64,000 bases of DNA. Source: Leptolyngbya sp. Cla-17 (GTDB taxonomy: Bacteria; Cyanobacteriota; Cyanobacteriia; Leptolyngbyales; Leptolyngbyaceae). Position 1 is the stretch's first letter; each line of letters opens with the position of its first letter. The stretch lies in assembly GCF_016807185.1 (NCBI RefSeq), contig NZ_JAEVYN010000003.1:416287-480286 (forward strand). The letters are read 5' to 3'. Below are positions 40,196 to 49,076 of this stretch, piece after piece. Below the pieces are notes generated by a model. It had not been told where the DNA came from and made no database searches. It worked only from the letters and a program-made list of their open reading frames with translations. The position numbers were made by a program, and so were the translations under genes.

Positions 40196-40984
40196 ATGCG
40201 ACGGGATTCAATTTTCTATGCCTTATTTCAGCAATCTCCGACGCTTCTATTTGAGTTACTCGAAGAGCCACCCCTTAACGCTGAGGCCTATCGATTTGAT
40301 TCCGTAGCCGTCAAAGAACCCCGGTTTGAAATCGATGGAGTGTTCTTACCCCCTGACACTGAAGTGCCTGGAATTGTGTACTTTTGTGAGGTTCAATTCC
40401 AACGGGATGAGCGGCTGTATGAACGCCTTTTTGGTGAGTCGTTTTTATATTTCTATCGCAACCGAGATCGCTTCAGTGATTGGCAAGCTGTAGTAATTTA
40501 TCCCGCTCGTTCAATGGAGCAGAGCAATACGCTTCCCTATCAAGATTTACTGGCGGGAGATCGGGTTCATTGCGTGTTTTTAGATGAGTTGGGAGACATT
40601 GGACAATTGCCGTTAGGAGTCGCCCTCATGGTATTGACAACCCTTGAAGAAGCTCAAGCACCCGCAGAAGCAAGAGCGTTACTCGCGCGATCGCGGCAGG
40701 AAATAGACGAGCCAGCAGCTAGTCGCGCCATAATGGAGATGCTGACCACCATTATGGTTTACAAGTTTACAAATCTGAGTCGGCAGGAGATTGAAACGAT
40801 GTTGGGAATCAGTTTGCAGCAGACACGGGTATATCAAGAAGCTAAGGAAGAAGCGCTTCAGCAGGTAGTGATAAACCTTCTGAAAGAAGGAATGACGGTA
40901 GAGGCGATCGCTCGTGTTACTGGACTATCGGTCGAACAAATCGAGCAGTTGCAGAAGAGCGTTCCTCACAATCCACTAGGATAG
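40196..40984 (+). CDS. Rpn-family/DUF2887 PD-(D/E)xK nuclease
   Basis: 262 residues. Starts MRRDSIFYALFQQSPTLLFE, the family opening. The nuclease core is FEIDGVFLPP (Asp) followed by VYFCEVQFQRDE (ExQ), then the FLYFYRNRDRFSDWQAVVIY block. The C-terminal part has helices with MLGISLQQTRVYQEAKEEAL and a short HTH-like repeat (GMTVEAIARVTGLSVEQIEQ). Relatives are recombination-promoting nucleases with transposase-like folds, abundant in cyanobacteria. Confidence 0.85.
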   Translation: MRRDSIFYALFQQSPTLLFELLEEPPLNAEAYRFDSVAVKEPRFEIDGVFLPPDTEVPGIVYFCEVQFQRDERLYERLFGESFLYFYRNRDRFSDWQAVVIYPARSMEQSNTLPYQDLLAGDRVHCVFLDELGDIGQLPLGVALMVLTTLEEAQAPAEARALLARSRQEIDEPAASRAIMEMLTTIMVYKFTNLSRQEIETMLGISLQQTRVYQEAKEEALQQVVINLLKEGMTVEAIARVTGLSVEQIEQLQKSVPHNPLG

Positions 40985-41086
40985 TTAACGCGATTGCACG
41001 TCTTCACCGCTCCATCCATACTCTTCATTAAATCGCACTGGTTCTGTAGTGTTATTTTTCATCGTTCCATCACGACCTTCCCTAAT

Positions 41087-42001
41087 TCAGGAAAGGAACT
41101 GACTTAGATGTTCAAAAAAGCCTTCCCCCTTGCCGTTGCTAGAAGCTGCCGTCGATACCACACTTAACGTTTCAATGAGAGAGTCTTGGCTAGCATTCGC
41201 GACTAAATGCGTCAGAGCTTCTCCCCCTTCCCCTGTCTGAGCCGCCACAATAGCATTGATGTAATCTATCCGTTGCTCATTGGCAATTACCCCAATCAGG
41301 AAGCCTGCTCGAATCAGTAATAGATTCATCAAGAGGCGTGCTGTGCGTCCATTACCATCTTGAAACGGGTGAACCGTCACTAGCCTGAGATGAGCTTCAG
41401 CCGCATAGACGATTGGATGTAGTGCTTTGGCATTTTGAGAATTAAGCCATTCCACAAAGTCTGCCATCAACTTGTCTACCTGATAGTGGGGAAGATAGAC
41501 AGACTCAGTCCCTGCCGCCCGGACATCCAGTAACCGAAATCGTCCTGCCGTTTCCGGGTCAATCGTTCGCAGAATGAGGCTGTGGACTTGCCTCAACTCC
41601 CACTCAGTAATGACAGCATCAGCAACAGAAAACGATTCAATGTAATTGATTGCCTGCCCATGTCCAATCACTTCTAAATGCTCTTTTAAGGACTTGCCCC
41701 CAATTGTGATGCCTTGCTCCAGCACTAGAGCAGTCTCTCTAAGCGAGAGCGTGTTGCCCTCGATCGCGTTGGAGTTGTAAGTAAACCGGACATCATAGCG
41801 TTGCTTAAGTTCAGCCACGATGCTGCGGTCAAGGGGACGAAACAAGTCAAGCCATGCTTTAAGACGATCTAGATGTGCCAACTTCTCAGAAAGAGAGACG
41901 TGGGATGCAAAAGTCAAATGCTCTCTTAAGACCTCTTCTGCGATGAGAACTTGGGATTGTAGGGCAGCAATCCAGCGAGCGTAGGCTATGGATGTATTCA
42001 T
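41087..42001 (-). CDS. fic: Fic-domain protein (AMP-transferase type)
   Basis: 304 residues from the ATG at 42001. The Fic motif is complete: HPFQDGNGRTARLLMN, with catalytic His, the acidic Mg ligand and the phosphate-binding GNGR. The autoinhibitory motif SNAIEGN lies near residue 82, placing it with self-inhibited class II enzymes. The remainder includes YDVRFTYNSN and ELRQVHSLILRTIDPETAG, normal for the family. It probably AMPylates a host protein; the target is unknown. The frame extends upstream into a remnant of an AlkB-like gene, so the start was set at the first family-like Met. Confidence 0.9.
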   Translation of the reverse strand: MNTSIAYARWIAALQSQVLIAEEVLREHLTFASHVSLSEKLAHLDRLKAWLDLFRPLDRSIVAELKQRYDVRFTYNSNAIEGNTLSLRETALVLEQGITIGGKSLKEHLEVIGHGQAINYIESFSVADAVITEWELRQVHSLILRTIDPETAGRFRLLDVRAAGTESVYLPHYQVDKLMADFVEWLNSQNAKALHPIVYAAEAHLRLVTVHPFQDGNGRTARLLMNLLLIRAGFLIGVIANEQRIDYINAIVAAQTGEGGEALTHLVANASQDSLIETLSVVSTAASSNGKGEGFFEHLSQFLS

Positions 42002-42098
42002 AGGCATTCTGCAAGAAGTCCTCCACTTCAGTTTGACAGAGGAATTGAGGCAGGTCGTAGGGGTTTGAGTTATAGCACTCTGAGGAGTCAATGAACAA

Positions 42099-42314
42099 TT
42101 ATTTCAAGTTCTTTACTACGGCGAGAGGATTGCAACCGGAGAAGCTGATTGAGTCTTCGTCAAGGAAACCCGCGATCGCCATTTCAACAATTGACTCAAT
42201 CGGTTGTTCAATCTGAGCGGCATAGGTCAACAGTCCCAACCGAATTTTATCTGGAAGCATCTGAATAAAAGCTTGGGCTGCTTCAGGAGAGAGATGTTCG
42301 GTCGTAATCTGCAT
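42099..42314 (-). CDS. Small protein, possible antitoxin-like regulator
   Basis: 71 residues: MQITTEHLSPEAAQAFIQML and IEQPIESIVEMAIAGFLDED. Helical, no known motif. It lies 11 bp after the GIY-YIG gene and upstream of Fic on the same strand. Because it sits in front of a toxin-like Fic gene and has a paralog fragment in front of the AlkB-like gene, a regulatory or antidote role is possible but unproven. Confidence 0.6.
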   Translation of the reverse strand: MQITTEHLSPEAAQAFIQMLPDKIRLGLLTYAAQIEQPIESIVEMAIAGFLDEDSISFSGCNPLAVVKNLK

Positions 42315-42325
42315 TTTGCTGTCTC

Positions 42326-42679
42326 CTAGTTCATGCGAGTGTTGTAACGGGGTCGAGCCATTTGAATCATCAATGTTTCAATGTACTCAACTTGCTGAGG
42401 GGAACGCCGACCCATTGCAAAAGTCGAAATTCTAACATCATCTGGATTGAGCCTGTCAACAAATGCCCAACTCAGAGCCTTATGTCCATTACGGAACCGT
42501 CGTCTAAGATTGTTACCAATTCCAATATACAAAATCTCATCACGATAACGAAACGCATAGAAGCCTGGATTAGAGGGAACGGGTTCAAAATCGCGGCTAA
42601 GCGGATAGCATTCCTCAAACAGGATAGAAGAAAGCGCTTTAAGAACCATCTGGGCATCTGATTTAAGTGTTTCGCTCAT
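42326..42679 (-). CDS. GIY-YIG-type nuclease-like protein
   Basis: 117 residues with a compact GIY-YIG domain: PGFYAFRYRDEILYIGIGNN corresponds to GIY...YIG, followed by the Arg of LRRRFRNGHKA and the catalytic Glu in VEYIETLMIQM. No extra DNA-binding domain. May act in DNA repair or defence. Intact here and broken by one added base in the right arm. Confidence 0.8.
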   Translation of the reverse strand: MSETLKSDAQMVLKALSSILFEECYPLSRDFEPVPSNPGFYAFRYRDEILYIGIGNNLRRRFRNGHKALSWAFVDRLNPDDVRISTFAMGRRSPQQVEYIETLMIQMARPRYNTRMN

Positions 42680-42854
42680 TGTTCAGTAAAGTGCAGGATC
42701 AACTTTGAGCGCTCGTTTTTAACCAGTTTAGTCCGTAGGGAGCGATCGCGAATTATTGGCTATTCCGTGTCCAAAGCTCAATGACATCGAGCCAGTTCAT
42801 TGCGATCGCCGTCGCCTCGCGATTAAATATTGAATCTAAACTTTACCCTTGTTT

Positions 42855-43694
42855 TTATAGCCCTGCCTCCATGAGCGCCTGAAACAAATCAGCCTCAATC
42901 CCCAACTGGCGCGACCATTCGCCCAAATAATCAAAATCTAGAGTGTCGCCCTGCACCTTTAGTACTCCCAACACATCGCGCCATTGCTTATCCGATTGTG
43001 ACTGTTGCCGCCAGCGTAATTTATTCAGCACCACATCTTCGGGCGATGCAAAGTAGAACGCTCCAGCCCCAATGACTTCGACTAGCTTGCGGCGCTTAAA
43101 CTTCACTAAATCAAACTCTTCACTCCCCGCCATCATCAGATCGGCGCGTGAAATCGTAGGCTGATGCGTCACCCCCAAGGTTTTCATCCGACCCGATCTT
43201 ACATCTTCCACTCCCGGAACATAAAACTGATGAACTTCCAACGCAATCACCAGTTGCTCTAGCTGCAATGGCGCAATTGCTAACACCACATCCAAATCAC
43301 GGGTTGCTCTCGGATCGCCAAAAGTGGATGAGGCAACCCCGCCCGTAATGTAATAGTCGATTTGTACCTGCTCAAATACCTCATGCAAAATTGCCGCCAG
43401 CGCAATCGAATCTTGAATCCAGGTCATTTCATGGGTTGCTGTAAAAAAATTAGGCGGACAATGATCACCCAAAAAAGACTGGGCAACCTTTTGGGCAAAG
43501 GCCTCCCCCACCATCTGCGGGAAGCGATGCTTTAGCCCACTTATAGAGAGCCTGCGGGTGCTGCGAGTGTGAGCCGCAGACATCAACGCGCGATCGCTGT
43601 TCGTCCGCTGCCGCAATAACGCAAACTCAAACACATCCGTCTCAATGCTAGTGTCTTCCGCTTGGGGGCAGTACCCTGGCTTTACGGTAACCAT
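42855..43694 (-). CDS. Nucleotidyltransferase-fold protein
   Basis: 279 residues. A central YYITGGVASSTFGDPRATRD LDVVLAI segment has the GG-S...RxTxDxD pattern of minimal nucleotidyltransferases, as in AbiEii/MNT-type toxins and kanamycin-type transferases. DVVLNKLRWRQQSQSDKQWR near the C-terminus matches the helical part of AbiEii-like proteins. It is divergent from a small MerR-like gene across 54 bp, a layout typical of toxin-antitoxin pairs. A toxin role is inference. Confidence 0.7.
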   Translation of the reverse strand: MVTVKPGYCPQAEDTSIETDVFEFALLRQRTNSDRALMSAAHTRSTRRLSISGLKHRFPQMVGEAFAQKVAQSFLGDHCPPNFFTATHEMTWIQDSIALAAILHEVFEQVQIDYYITGGVASSTFGDPRATRDLDVVLAIAPLQLEQLVIALEVHQFYVPGVEDVRSGRMKTLGVTHQPTISRADLMMAGSEEFDLVKFKRRKLVEVIGAGAFYFASPEDVVLNKLRWRQQSQSDKQWRDVLGVLKVQGDTLDFDYLGEWSRQLGIEADLFQALMEAGL

Positions 43695-43748
43695 TTAGGC
43701 GAAATACAGTAAAATAAATAGGCTTACATTATACACAATCTAAACGTT

Positions 43749-44027
43749 GTGGCAGTCAAGAAATATTCACGGCAGCAGGTGATCAAACTGGCAAAAACTA
43801 CATCTAGCCGACTGTCGTACATGGATCGAATGGGGTTTGTTGTACCAGAGAAGATTGGTGAAGCGGATACCAAAAAGCCTGTGGTGCTGTATACGAAACA
43901 TCAGATTGAACTGGTCAAGCAAATTAACCAGGCTTCTCATTTCTTGAGTGCATCAGGGTTGAGGTTGGCAATCCAACGCGATCGCCTGGCTGAAGTGGTG
44001 CGATCGTTGAGTGAATTACTAGATTAA
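43749..44027 (+). CDS. Small MerR-like winged-helix regulator
   Basis: 92 residues from a GTG start. YSRQQVIKLAKTTSSRLSYM DRMGFVVPEK corresponds to the MerR recognition helix and wing, and VLYTKHQIELVKQINQASHF to the next helix. No effector domain. The gene is divergent from the nucleotidyltransferase gene and probably controls the shared promoter. Confidence 0.7.
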   Translation: MAVKKYSRQQVIKLAKTTSSRLSYMDRMGFVVPEKIGEADTKKPVVLYTKHQIELVKQINQASHFLSASGLRLAIQRDRLAEVVRSLSELLD

Positions 44028-44075
44028 TTGAGCTACAAACGAGCTACGAACACAACCAATAAAATATCAAACAAG

Positions 44076-44498
44076 CTACTTATGCCATATAGCATTCAGA
44101 GGTTTTGAATATTGCCAGTCTTTTTCAGTTGATATCGTCTGTCTGGTAGCCGTAGAGTTGTTCTTCAAGGCGAATAATGCCTCTTTCGCCGTCCTGATAG
44201 AGAATTTCTGGTCCCAATCCAAAGCAGAATCAGGCAATGGTTCAAAGGCTTGTGGATGCGCGTAGAAAGCATCAAGCACTTTCAAGTCAGATGCCAAAGG
44301 CACATTTAAGCGATTGGGATTATTGGGAATGAGAGCGATCGCTTCTCGCAGTTTTTCAACGCCTAGTTGTTGCTGGAGTTGCCATAGAAACTGAACATAG
44401 GGCACTGTTGTAGGCATGTTTTCTTTGTGGTAGTGCAACCACAAAACTCGAATTTGGAGTGCAGTACAAGAGATAGAGGAGTTGAGCTTCGAGTTCAT
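44076..44498 (-). CDS. Hypothetical protein, possible C-terminal frameshift
   Basis: 140 residues: QIRVLWLHYHKENMPTTVPY, VQFLWQLQQQLGVEKLREAI. After about residue 93 the neighbouring frame gives a better-looking end, GPEILYQDGERGIIRLEEQL then YGYQTDDIN and a stop at 44125, suggesting one base lost near 44200. The same sequence is present in the right arm, so it is probably genuine. Family not recognised. Confidence 0.5.
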   Translation of the reverse strand: MNSKLNSSISCTALQIRVLWLHYHKENMPTTVPYVQFLWQLQQQLGVEKLREAIALIPNNPNRLNVPLASDLKVLDAFYAHPQAFEPLPDSALDWDQKFSIRTAKEALFALKNNSTATRQTISTEKDWQYSKPLNAIWHK

Positions 44499-44619
44499 AG
44501 TGAGTGAAGATGATAATGAACAAAGTGATCGCTGAAGTTTTGTAGAGTGTTTAAGGAACCTTCAGGTTGAAATGAAGTGTTCATAGGAAAAATTTAGGCA
44601 AGAGGGTGGTGAAGCCACT

Positions 44620-44755
44620 GGAGCGATTGGAGCGATCGCAACACTCAGTTAATGAGACGCATCTTAGGAAAGCGGGTAGTCAAGCACTGGAGCGATCGAA
44701 CATAGCTAGAAGGAGCGATCGCAACACGGCTAGAAGGAGCGATCACATTTCAACT
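44620..44755. repeat. Short GGAGCGATCGCAACAC-type repeats
   Basis: Five GGAGCGAT units, most extended to GGAGCGATCGCAACAC or AGAAGGAGCGATCGCAACAC, within 136 bp. HIP1-containing, irregularly spaced, non-coding. Spacing is too irregular for CRISPR. Confidence 0.45.
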
Positions 44756-45033
44756 CAAGTGTTGGAGCGACGAACTTTGTGGTCAATCGATAGAGATGTT
44801 TCTATGTTTTCTACTGCGTCAAGAGCAGCGTGGATGACCTGCGGTGGAACCAAGAGGTTGAAGCCGTGTTGCATTTTGACAAACGTTCTGCCAGGTTCCA
44901 GCCAACCATCACAGCCAACTCCATTGAAAGGCAAAGGAGCGATCGCATAGAGGATTGTAGTGTTTCTCAATGCCTGATTGATTACTGTGTAGCGGTGAAC
45001 TTCAAACGAGCTAACGATTGCTGTGGTTTCCAT
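44755..45033 (-). CDS. Hypothetical subtelomeric protein
   Basis: 92 residues, soluble, beginning METTAIVSSFEVHRYTVINQ and containing LPFNGVGCDGWLEPGRTFVK. No known motif. 10 bp downstream of the 61-residue gene, probably one operon. Intact in both arms. The second-closest gene to the telomere axis. Confidence 0.6.
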   Translation of the reverse strand: METTAIVSSFEVHRYTVINQALRNTTILYAIAPLPFNGVGCDGWLEPGRTFVKMQHGFNLLVPPQVIHAALDAVENIETSLSIDHKVRRSNT

Positions 45034-45043
45034 TGCCTGATTC

Positions 45044-45229
45044 CTAGTAGAGTTCAGGGAACGCCAACTTGTTGATCCAGAGGGCGGCTCTTTGGCGCGT
45101 CCAGCGACGTTCTAAAGCAACAAGACCAATGGCGTGGTCAATAGCGTATTGCTCGTCAGCGGTCAGTGAGGACTGACGGAGAAAGTCGGTAACAGTTGCA
45201 ATCTGAGTAGTAGCAGTACCAGTAATCAT
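45044..45229 (-). CDS. 61-residue protein closest to the telomere
   Basis: MITGTATTQIATVTDFLRQS followed by SLTADEQYAIDHAIGLVALE. Small, helical, no recognised motif. Upstream (45241-45292) is an AT-rich promoter region with a GATAAAGATAGAG box on the gene's strand, similar to the telomere-proximal motif. The right-arm copy has one extra T and is frameshifted. Confidence 0.6.
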   Translation of the reverse strand: MITGTATTQIATVTDFLRQSSLTADEQYAIDHAIGLVALERRWTRQRAALWINKLAFPELY

Positions 45230-45694
45230 AGGGAGTGCCCACGAATCAATTCATATTCATATCCATATCGTTATTATAACTCTATCTTTATCAATATCGC
45301 AATACATTAACCATAGAAATACCTGGAACTCATCCTGGATAAGACTTGTAAAAAACAATAACTGTCAATGATAGGAATATCAAATGTATCGCAGCTATAA
45401 AAAAGATAAAGATAAGAAAGATTCATTAGATATTTGTATCATTTCAGCGTCTCCTTGATAAGGATAGGGCGATGCAATGATGAGAACTGTGCAGAGTCGA
45501 CAAGTTGAATCGCTGAAACTCATACACAGTGGGCATTGTAGTGATCGTAGTTTATGAGGCTTGTCAGCGATCCCCATCCTGCCGCTATCCTTATCACAAA
45601 ATGGAGGGTTTGCGATAGGGTGAACGATAAGGATTGCTAATGATAGGGTAGTGATAAGGTATCCTTATAGGTGGACAGGGATAGCTTTTTGGTT
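45230..45694. other. Non-coding subtelomere
   Basis: 465 bp between the last gene and the symmetry axis, without a convincing gene. It is rich in GATAAGG/GATAGGG heptamers on both strands: GATAAGGATAGGG at 45457-45469, inverted CTATCCTTATC at 45585-45595, and single boxes at 45614, 45626, 45642 and 45653. Confidence 0.65.
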
Positions 45695-45775
45695 AACCAA
45701 AAAGCTATCCCTGTCCACCTATAAGGATACCTTATCACTACCCTATCATTAGCAATCCTTATCGTTCACCCTATC
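45614..45775. promoter_or_regulatory. Telomere junction palindrome with GATARGG iterons
   Basis: Perfect palindrome about the axis 45694/45695 (GGTTAACC). On each side lie GATAGGG, GATAAGG, GATAGGG, GATAAGG (starts 45614, 45626, 45642, 45653 on the left) and an inverted ATAAGG-TAT-CCTTAT. This is the likely substrate of the resolvase: the joined form of two hairpin ends. Confidence 0.7.
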
Positions 45776-46159
45776 GCAAACCCTCCATTTTGTGATAAGG
45801 ATAGCGGCAGGATGGGGATCGCTGACAAGCCTCATAAACTACGATCACTACAATGCCCACTGTGTATGAGTTTCAGCGATTCAACTTGTCGACTCTGCAC
45901 AGTTCTCATCATTGCATCGCCCTATCCTTATCAAGGAGACGCTGAAATGATACAAATATCTAATGAATCTTTCTTATCTTTATCTTTTTTATAGCTGCGA
46001 TACATTTGATATTCCTATCATTGACAGTTATTGTTTTTTACAAGTCTTATCCAGGATGAGTTCCAGGTATTTCTATGGTTAATGTATTGCGATATTGATA
46101 AAGATAGAGTTATAATAACGATATGGATATGAATATGAATTGATTCGTGGGCACTCCCT

Positions 46160-46346
46160 ATGATTACTGGTACTGCTACTTACTCAGATTGCAACTGTTA
46201 CCGACTTTCTCCGTCAGTCCTCACTGACCGCTGACGAGCAATACGCTATTGACCACGCCATTGGTCTTGTTGCTTTAGAACGTCGCTGGACGCGCCAAAG
46301 AGCCGCCCTCTGGATCAACAAGTTGGCGTTCCCTGAACTCTACTAG
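46160..46346 (+). pseudogene. Right-arm copy of the 61-residue gene, frameshifted
   Basis: Mirror of 45044-45229 with one added T near 46183 (TACTTACTC for TACTACTC). First visible difference between the arms, about 490 bp from the axis. Confidence 0.75.
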
Positions 46347-46356
46347 GAATCAGGCA

Positions 46357-46635
46357 ATGGAAACCACAGCAATCGTTAGCTCGTTTGAAGTTCACCGCTA
46401 CACAGTAATCAATCAGGCATTGAGAAACACTACAATCCTCTATGCGATCGCTCCTTTGCCTTTCAATGGAGTTGGCTGTGATGGTTGGCTGGAACCTGGC
46501 AGAACGTTTGTCAAAATGCAACACGGCTTCAACCTCTTGGTTCCACCGCAGGTCATCCACGCTGCTCTTGACGCAGTAGAAAACATAGAAACATCTCTAT
46601 CGATTGACCACAAAGTTCGTCGCTCCAACACTTGA
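46357..46635 (+). CDS. Right-arm copy of the 92-residue subtelomeric protein
   Basis: Intact mirror of 44755-45033 with identical protein. Likely the same locus read from the other strand. Confidence 0.55.
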   Translation: METTAIVSSFEVHRYTVINQALRNTTILYAIAPLPFNGVGCDGWLEPGRTFVKMQHGFNLLVPPQVIHAALDAVENIETSLSIDHKVRRSNT

Positions 46636-46891
46636 GTTGAAATGTGATCGCTCCTTCTAGCCGTGTTGCGATCGCTCCTTCTAGCTATGTTCGATCGCTC
46701 CAGTGCTTGACTACCCGCTTTCCTAAGATGCGTCTCATTAACTGAGTGTTGCGATCGCTCCAATCGCTCCAGTGGCTTCACCACCCTCTTGCCTAAATTT
46801 TTCCTATGAACACTTCATTTCAACCTGAAGGTTCCTTAAACACTCTACAAAACTTCAGCGATCACTTTGTTCATTATCATCTTCACTCACT

Positions 46892-47314
46892 ATGAACTCG
46901 AAGCTCAACTCCTCTATCTCTTGTACTGCACTCCAAATTCGAGTTTTGTGGTTGCACTACCACAAAGAAAACATGCCTACAACAGTGCCCTATGTTCAGT
47001 TTCTATGGCAACTCCAGCAACAACTAGGCGTTGAAAAACTGCGAGAAGCGATCGCTCTCATTCCCAATAATCCCAATCGCTTAAATGTGCCTTTGGCATC
47101 TGACTTGAAAGTGCTTGATGCTTTCTACGCGCATCCACAAGCCTTTGAACCATTGCCTGATTCTGCTTTGGATTGGGACCAGAAATTCTCTATCAGGACG
47201 GCGAAAGAGGCATTATTCGCCTTGAAGAACAACTCTACGGCTACCAGACAGACGATATCAACTGAAAAAGACTGGCAATATTCAAAACCTCTGAATGCTA
47301 TATGGCATAAGTAG
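46892..47314 (+). CDS. Right-arm copy of the 140-residue hypothetical protein
   Basis: Intact mirror of 44076-44498, with the same suspected internal shift near its 3' end. Confidence 0.5.
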   Translation: MNSKLNSSISCTALQIRVLWLHYHKENMPTTVPYVQFLWQLQQQLGVEKLREAIALIPNNPNRLNVPLASDLKVLDAFYAHPQAFEPLPDSALDWDQKFSIRTAKEALFALKNNSTATRQTISTEKDWQYSKPLNAIWHK

Positions 47315-47362
47315 CTTGTTTGATATTTTATTGGTTGTGTTCGTAGCTCGTTTGTAGCTCAA

Positions 47363-47641
47363 TTAATCTAGTAATTCACTCAACGATCGCACCACTTCAG
47401 CCAGGCGATCGCGTTGGATTGCCAACCTCAACCCTGATGCACTCAAGAAATGAGAAGCCTGGTTAATTTGCTTGACCAGTTCAATCTGATGTTTCGTATA
47501 CAGCACCACAGGCTTTTTGGTATCCGCTTCACCAATCTTCTCTGGTACAACAAACCCCATTCGATCCATGTACGACAGTCGGCTAGATGTAGTTTTTGCC
47601 AGTTTGATCACCTGCTGCCGTGAATATTTCTTGACTGCCAC
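47363..47641 (-). CDS. Right-arm copy of the MerR-like regulator
   Basis: Identical mirror of 43749-44027, including the GTG start. Confidence 0.6.
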   Translation of the reverse strand: MAVKKYSRQQVIKLAKTTSSRLSYMDRMGFVVPEKIGEADTKKPVVLYTKHQIELVKQINQASHFLSASGLRLAIQRDRLAEVVRSLSELLD

Positions 47642-47695
47642 AACGTTTAGATTGTGTATAATGTAAGCCTATTTATTTTACTGTATTTCGCCTAA

Positions 47696-48535
47696 ATGGT
47701 TACCGTAAAGCCAGGGTACTGCCCCCAAGCGGAAGACACTAGCATTGAGACGGATGTGTTTGAGTTTGCGTTATTGCGGCAGCGGACGAACAGCGATCGC
47801 GCGTTGATGTCTGCGGCTCACACTCGCAGCACCCGCAGGCTCTCTATAAGTGGGCTAAAGCATCGCTTCCCGCAGATGGTGGGGGAGGCCTTTGCCCAAA
47901 AGGTTGCCCAGTCTTTTTTGGGTGATCATTGTCCGCCTAATTTTTTTACAGCAACCCATGAAATGACCTGGATTCAAGATTCGATTGCGCTGGCGGCAAT
48001 TTTGCATGAGGTATTTGAGCAGGTACAAATCGACTATTACATTACGGGCGGGGTTGCCTCATCCACTTTTGGCGATCCGAGAGCAACCCGTGATTTGGAT
48101 GTGGTGTTAGCAATTGCGCCATTGCAGCTAGAGCAACTGGTGATTGCGTTGGAAGTTCATCAGTTTTATGTTCCGGGAGTGGAAGATGTAAGATCGGGTC
48201 GGATGAAAACCTTGGGGGTGACGCATCAGCCTACGATTTCACGCGCCGATCTGATGATGGCGGGGAGTGAAGAGTTTGATTTAGTGAAGTTTAAGCGCCG
48301 CAAGCTAGTCGAAGTCATTGGGGCTGGAGCGTTCTACTTTGCATCGCCCGAAGATGTGGTGCTGAATAAATTACGCTGGCGGCAACAGTCACAATCGGAT
48401 AAGCAATGGCGCGATGTGTTGGGAGTACTAAAGGTGCAGGGCGACACTCTAGATTTTGATTATTTGGGCGAATGGTCGCGCCAGTTGGGGATTGAGGCTG
48501 ATTTGTTTCAGGCGCTCATGGAGGCAGGGCTATAA
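47696..48535 (+). CDS. Right-arm copy of the nucleotidyltransferase-fold protein
   Basis: Identical mirror of 42855-43694, 279 residues. Confidence 0.6.
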   Translation: MVTVKPGYCPQAEDTSIETDVFEFALLRQRTNSDRALMSAAHTRSTRRLSISGLKHRFPQMVGEAFAQKVAQSFLGDHCPPNFFTATHEMTWIQDSIALAAILHEVFEQVQIDYYITGGVASSTFGDPRATRDLDVVLAIAPLQLEQLVIALEVHQFYVPGVEDVRSGRMKTLGVTHQPTISRADLMMAGSEEFDLVKFKRRKLVEVIGAGAFYFASPEDVVLNKLRWRQQSQSDKQWRDVLGVLKVQGDTLDFDYLGEWSRQLGIEADLFQALMEAGL

Positions 48536-48710
48536 AAACAAGGGTAAAGTTTAGATTCAATATTTAATCGCGAGGCGACGGCGATCGCAATGAACTGGCT
48601 CGATGTCATTGAGCTTTGGACACGGAATAGCCAATAATTCGCGATCGCTCCCTACGGACTAAACTGGTTAAAAACGAGCGCTCAAAGTTGATCCTGCACT
48701 TTACTGAACA

Positions 48711-49065
48711 ATGAGCGAAACACTTAAATCAGATGCCCAGATGGTTCTTAAAGCGCTTTCTTCTATCCTGTTTGAGGAATGCTATCCGCTTAGCCGCGAT
48801 TTTGAAACCCGTTCCCTCTAATCCAGGCTTCTATGCGTTTCGTTATCGTGATGAGATTTTGTATATTGGAATTGGTAACAATCTTAGACGACGGTTCCGT
48901 AATGGACATAAGGCTCTGAGTTGGGCATTTGTTGACAGGCTCAATCCAGATGATGTTAGAATTTCGACTTTTGCAATGGGTCGGCGTTCCCCTCAGCAAG
49001 TTGAGTACATTGAAACATTGATGATTCAAATGGCTCGACCCCGTTACAACACTCGCATGAACTAG
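48711..49065 (+). pseudogene. Right-arm copy of the GIY-YIG gene, frameshifted
   Basis: Mirror of 42326-42679 with one added A near 48808 (GAAACCC for GAACCC), which splits the frame after about 32 codons. Confidence 0.7.
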
Positions 49066-49076
49066 GAGACAGCAAA

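Larger units (their letters stand above)
27352..45694 (+). repeat. Left arm of the giant inverted repeat
   Basis: 18,343 bp that recur in reverse complement as 45695-64000. Genes here are the better-preserved versions: SelO, hydrolase, transposase, GIY-YIG and AlkB-like frames are intact here and broken in the right arm. This arm should be taken as the true sequence. Confidence 0.95.

Noticed and set aside
44620..44755. Possible CRISPR-like repeat cluster
   Set aside because: Repeats are HIP1-based, irregular in spacing (about 10-70 bp) and imperfect, and no cas gene is present.
45395..45577. 60-codon open frame in the subtelomere
   Set aside because: No ribosome binding site, odd composition, and it overlaps the GATARGG motif region. 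Probably non-coding.
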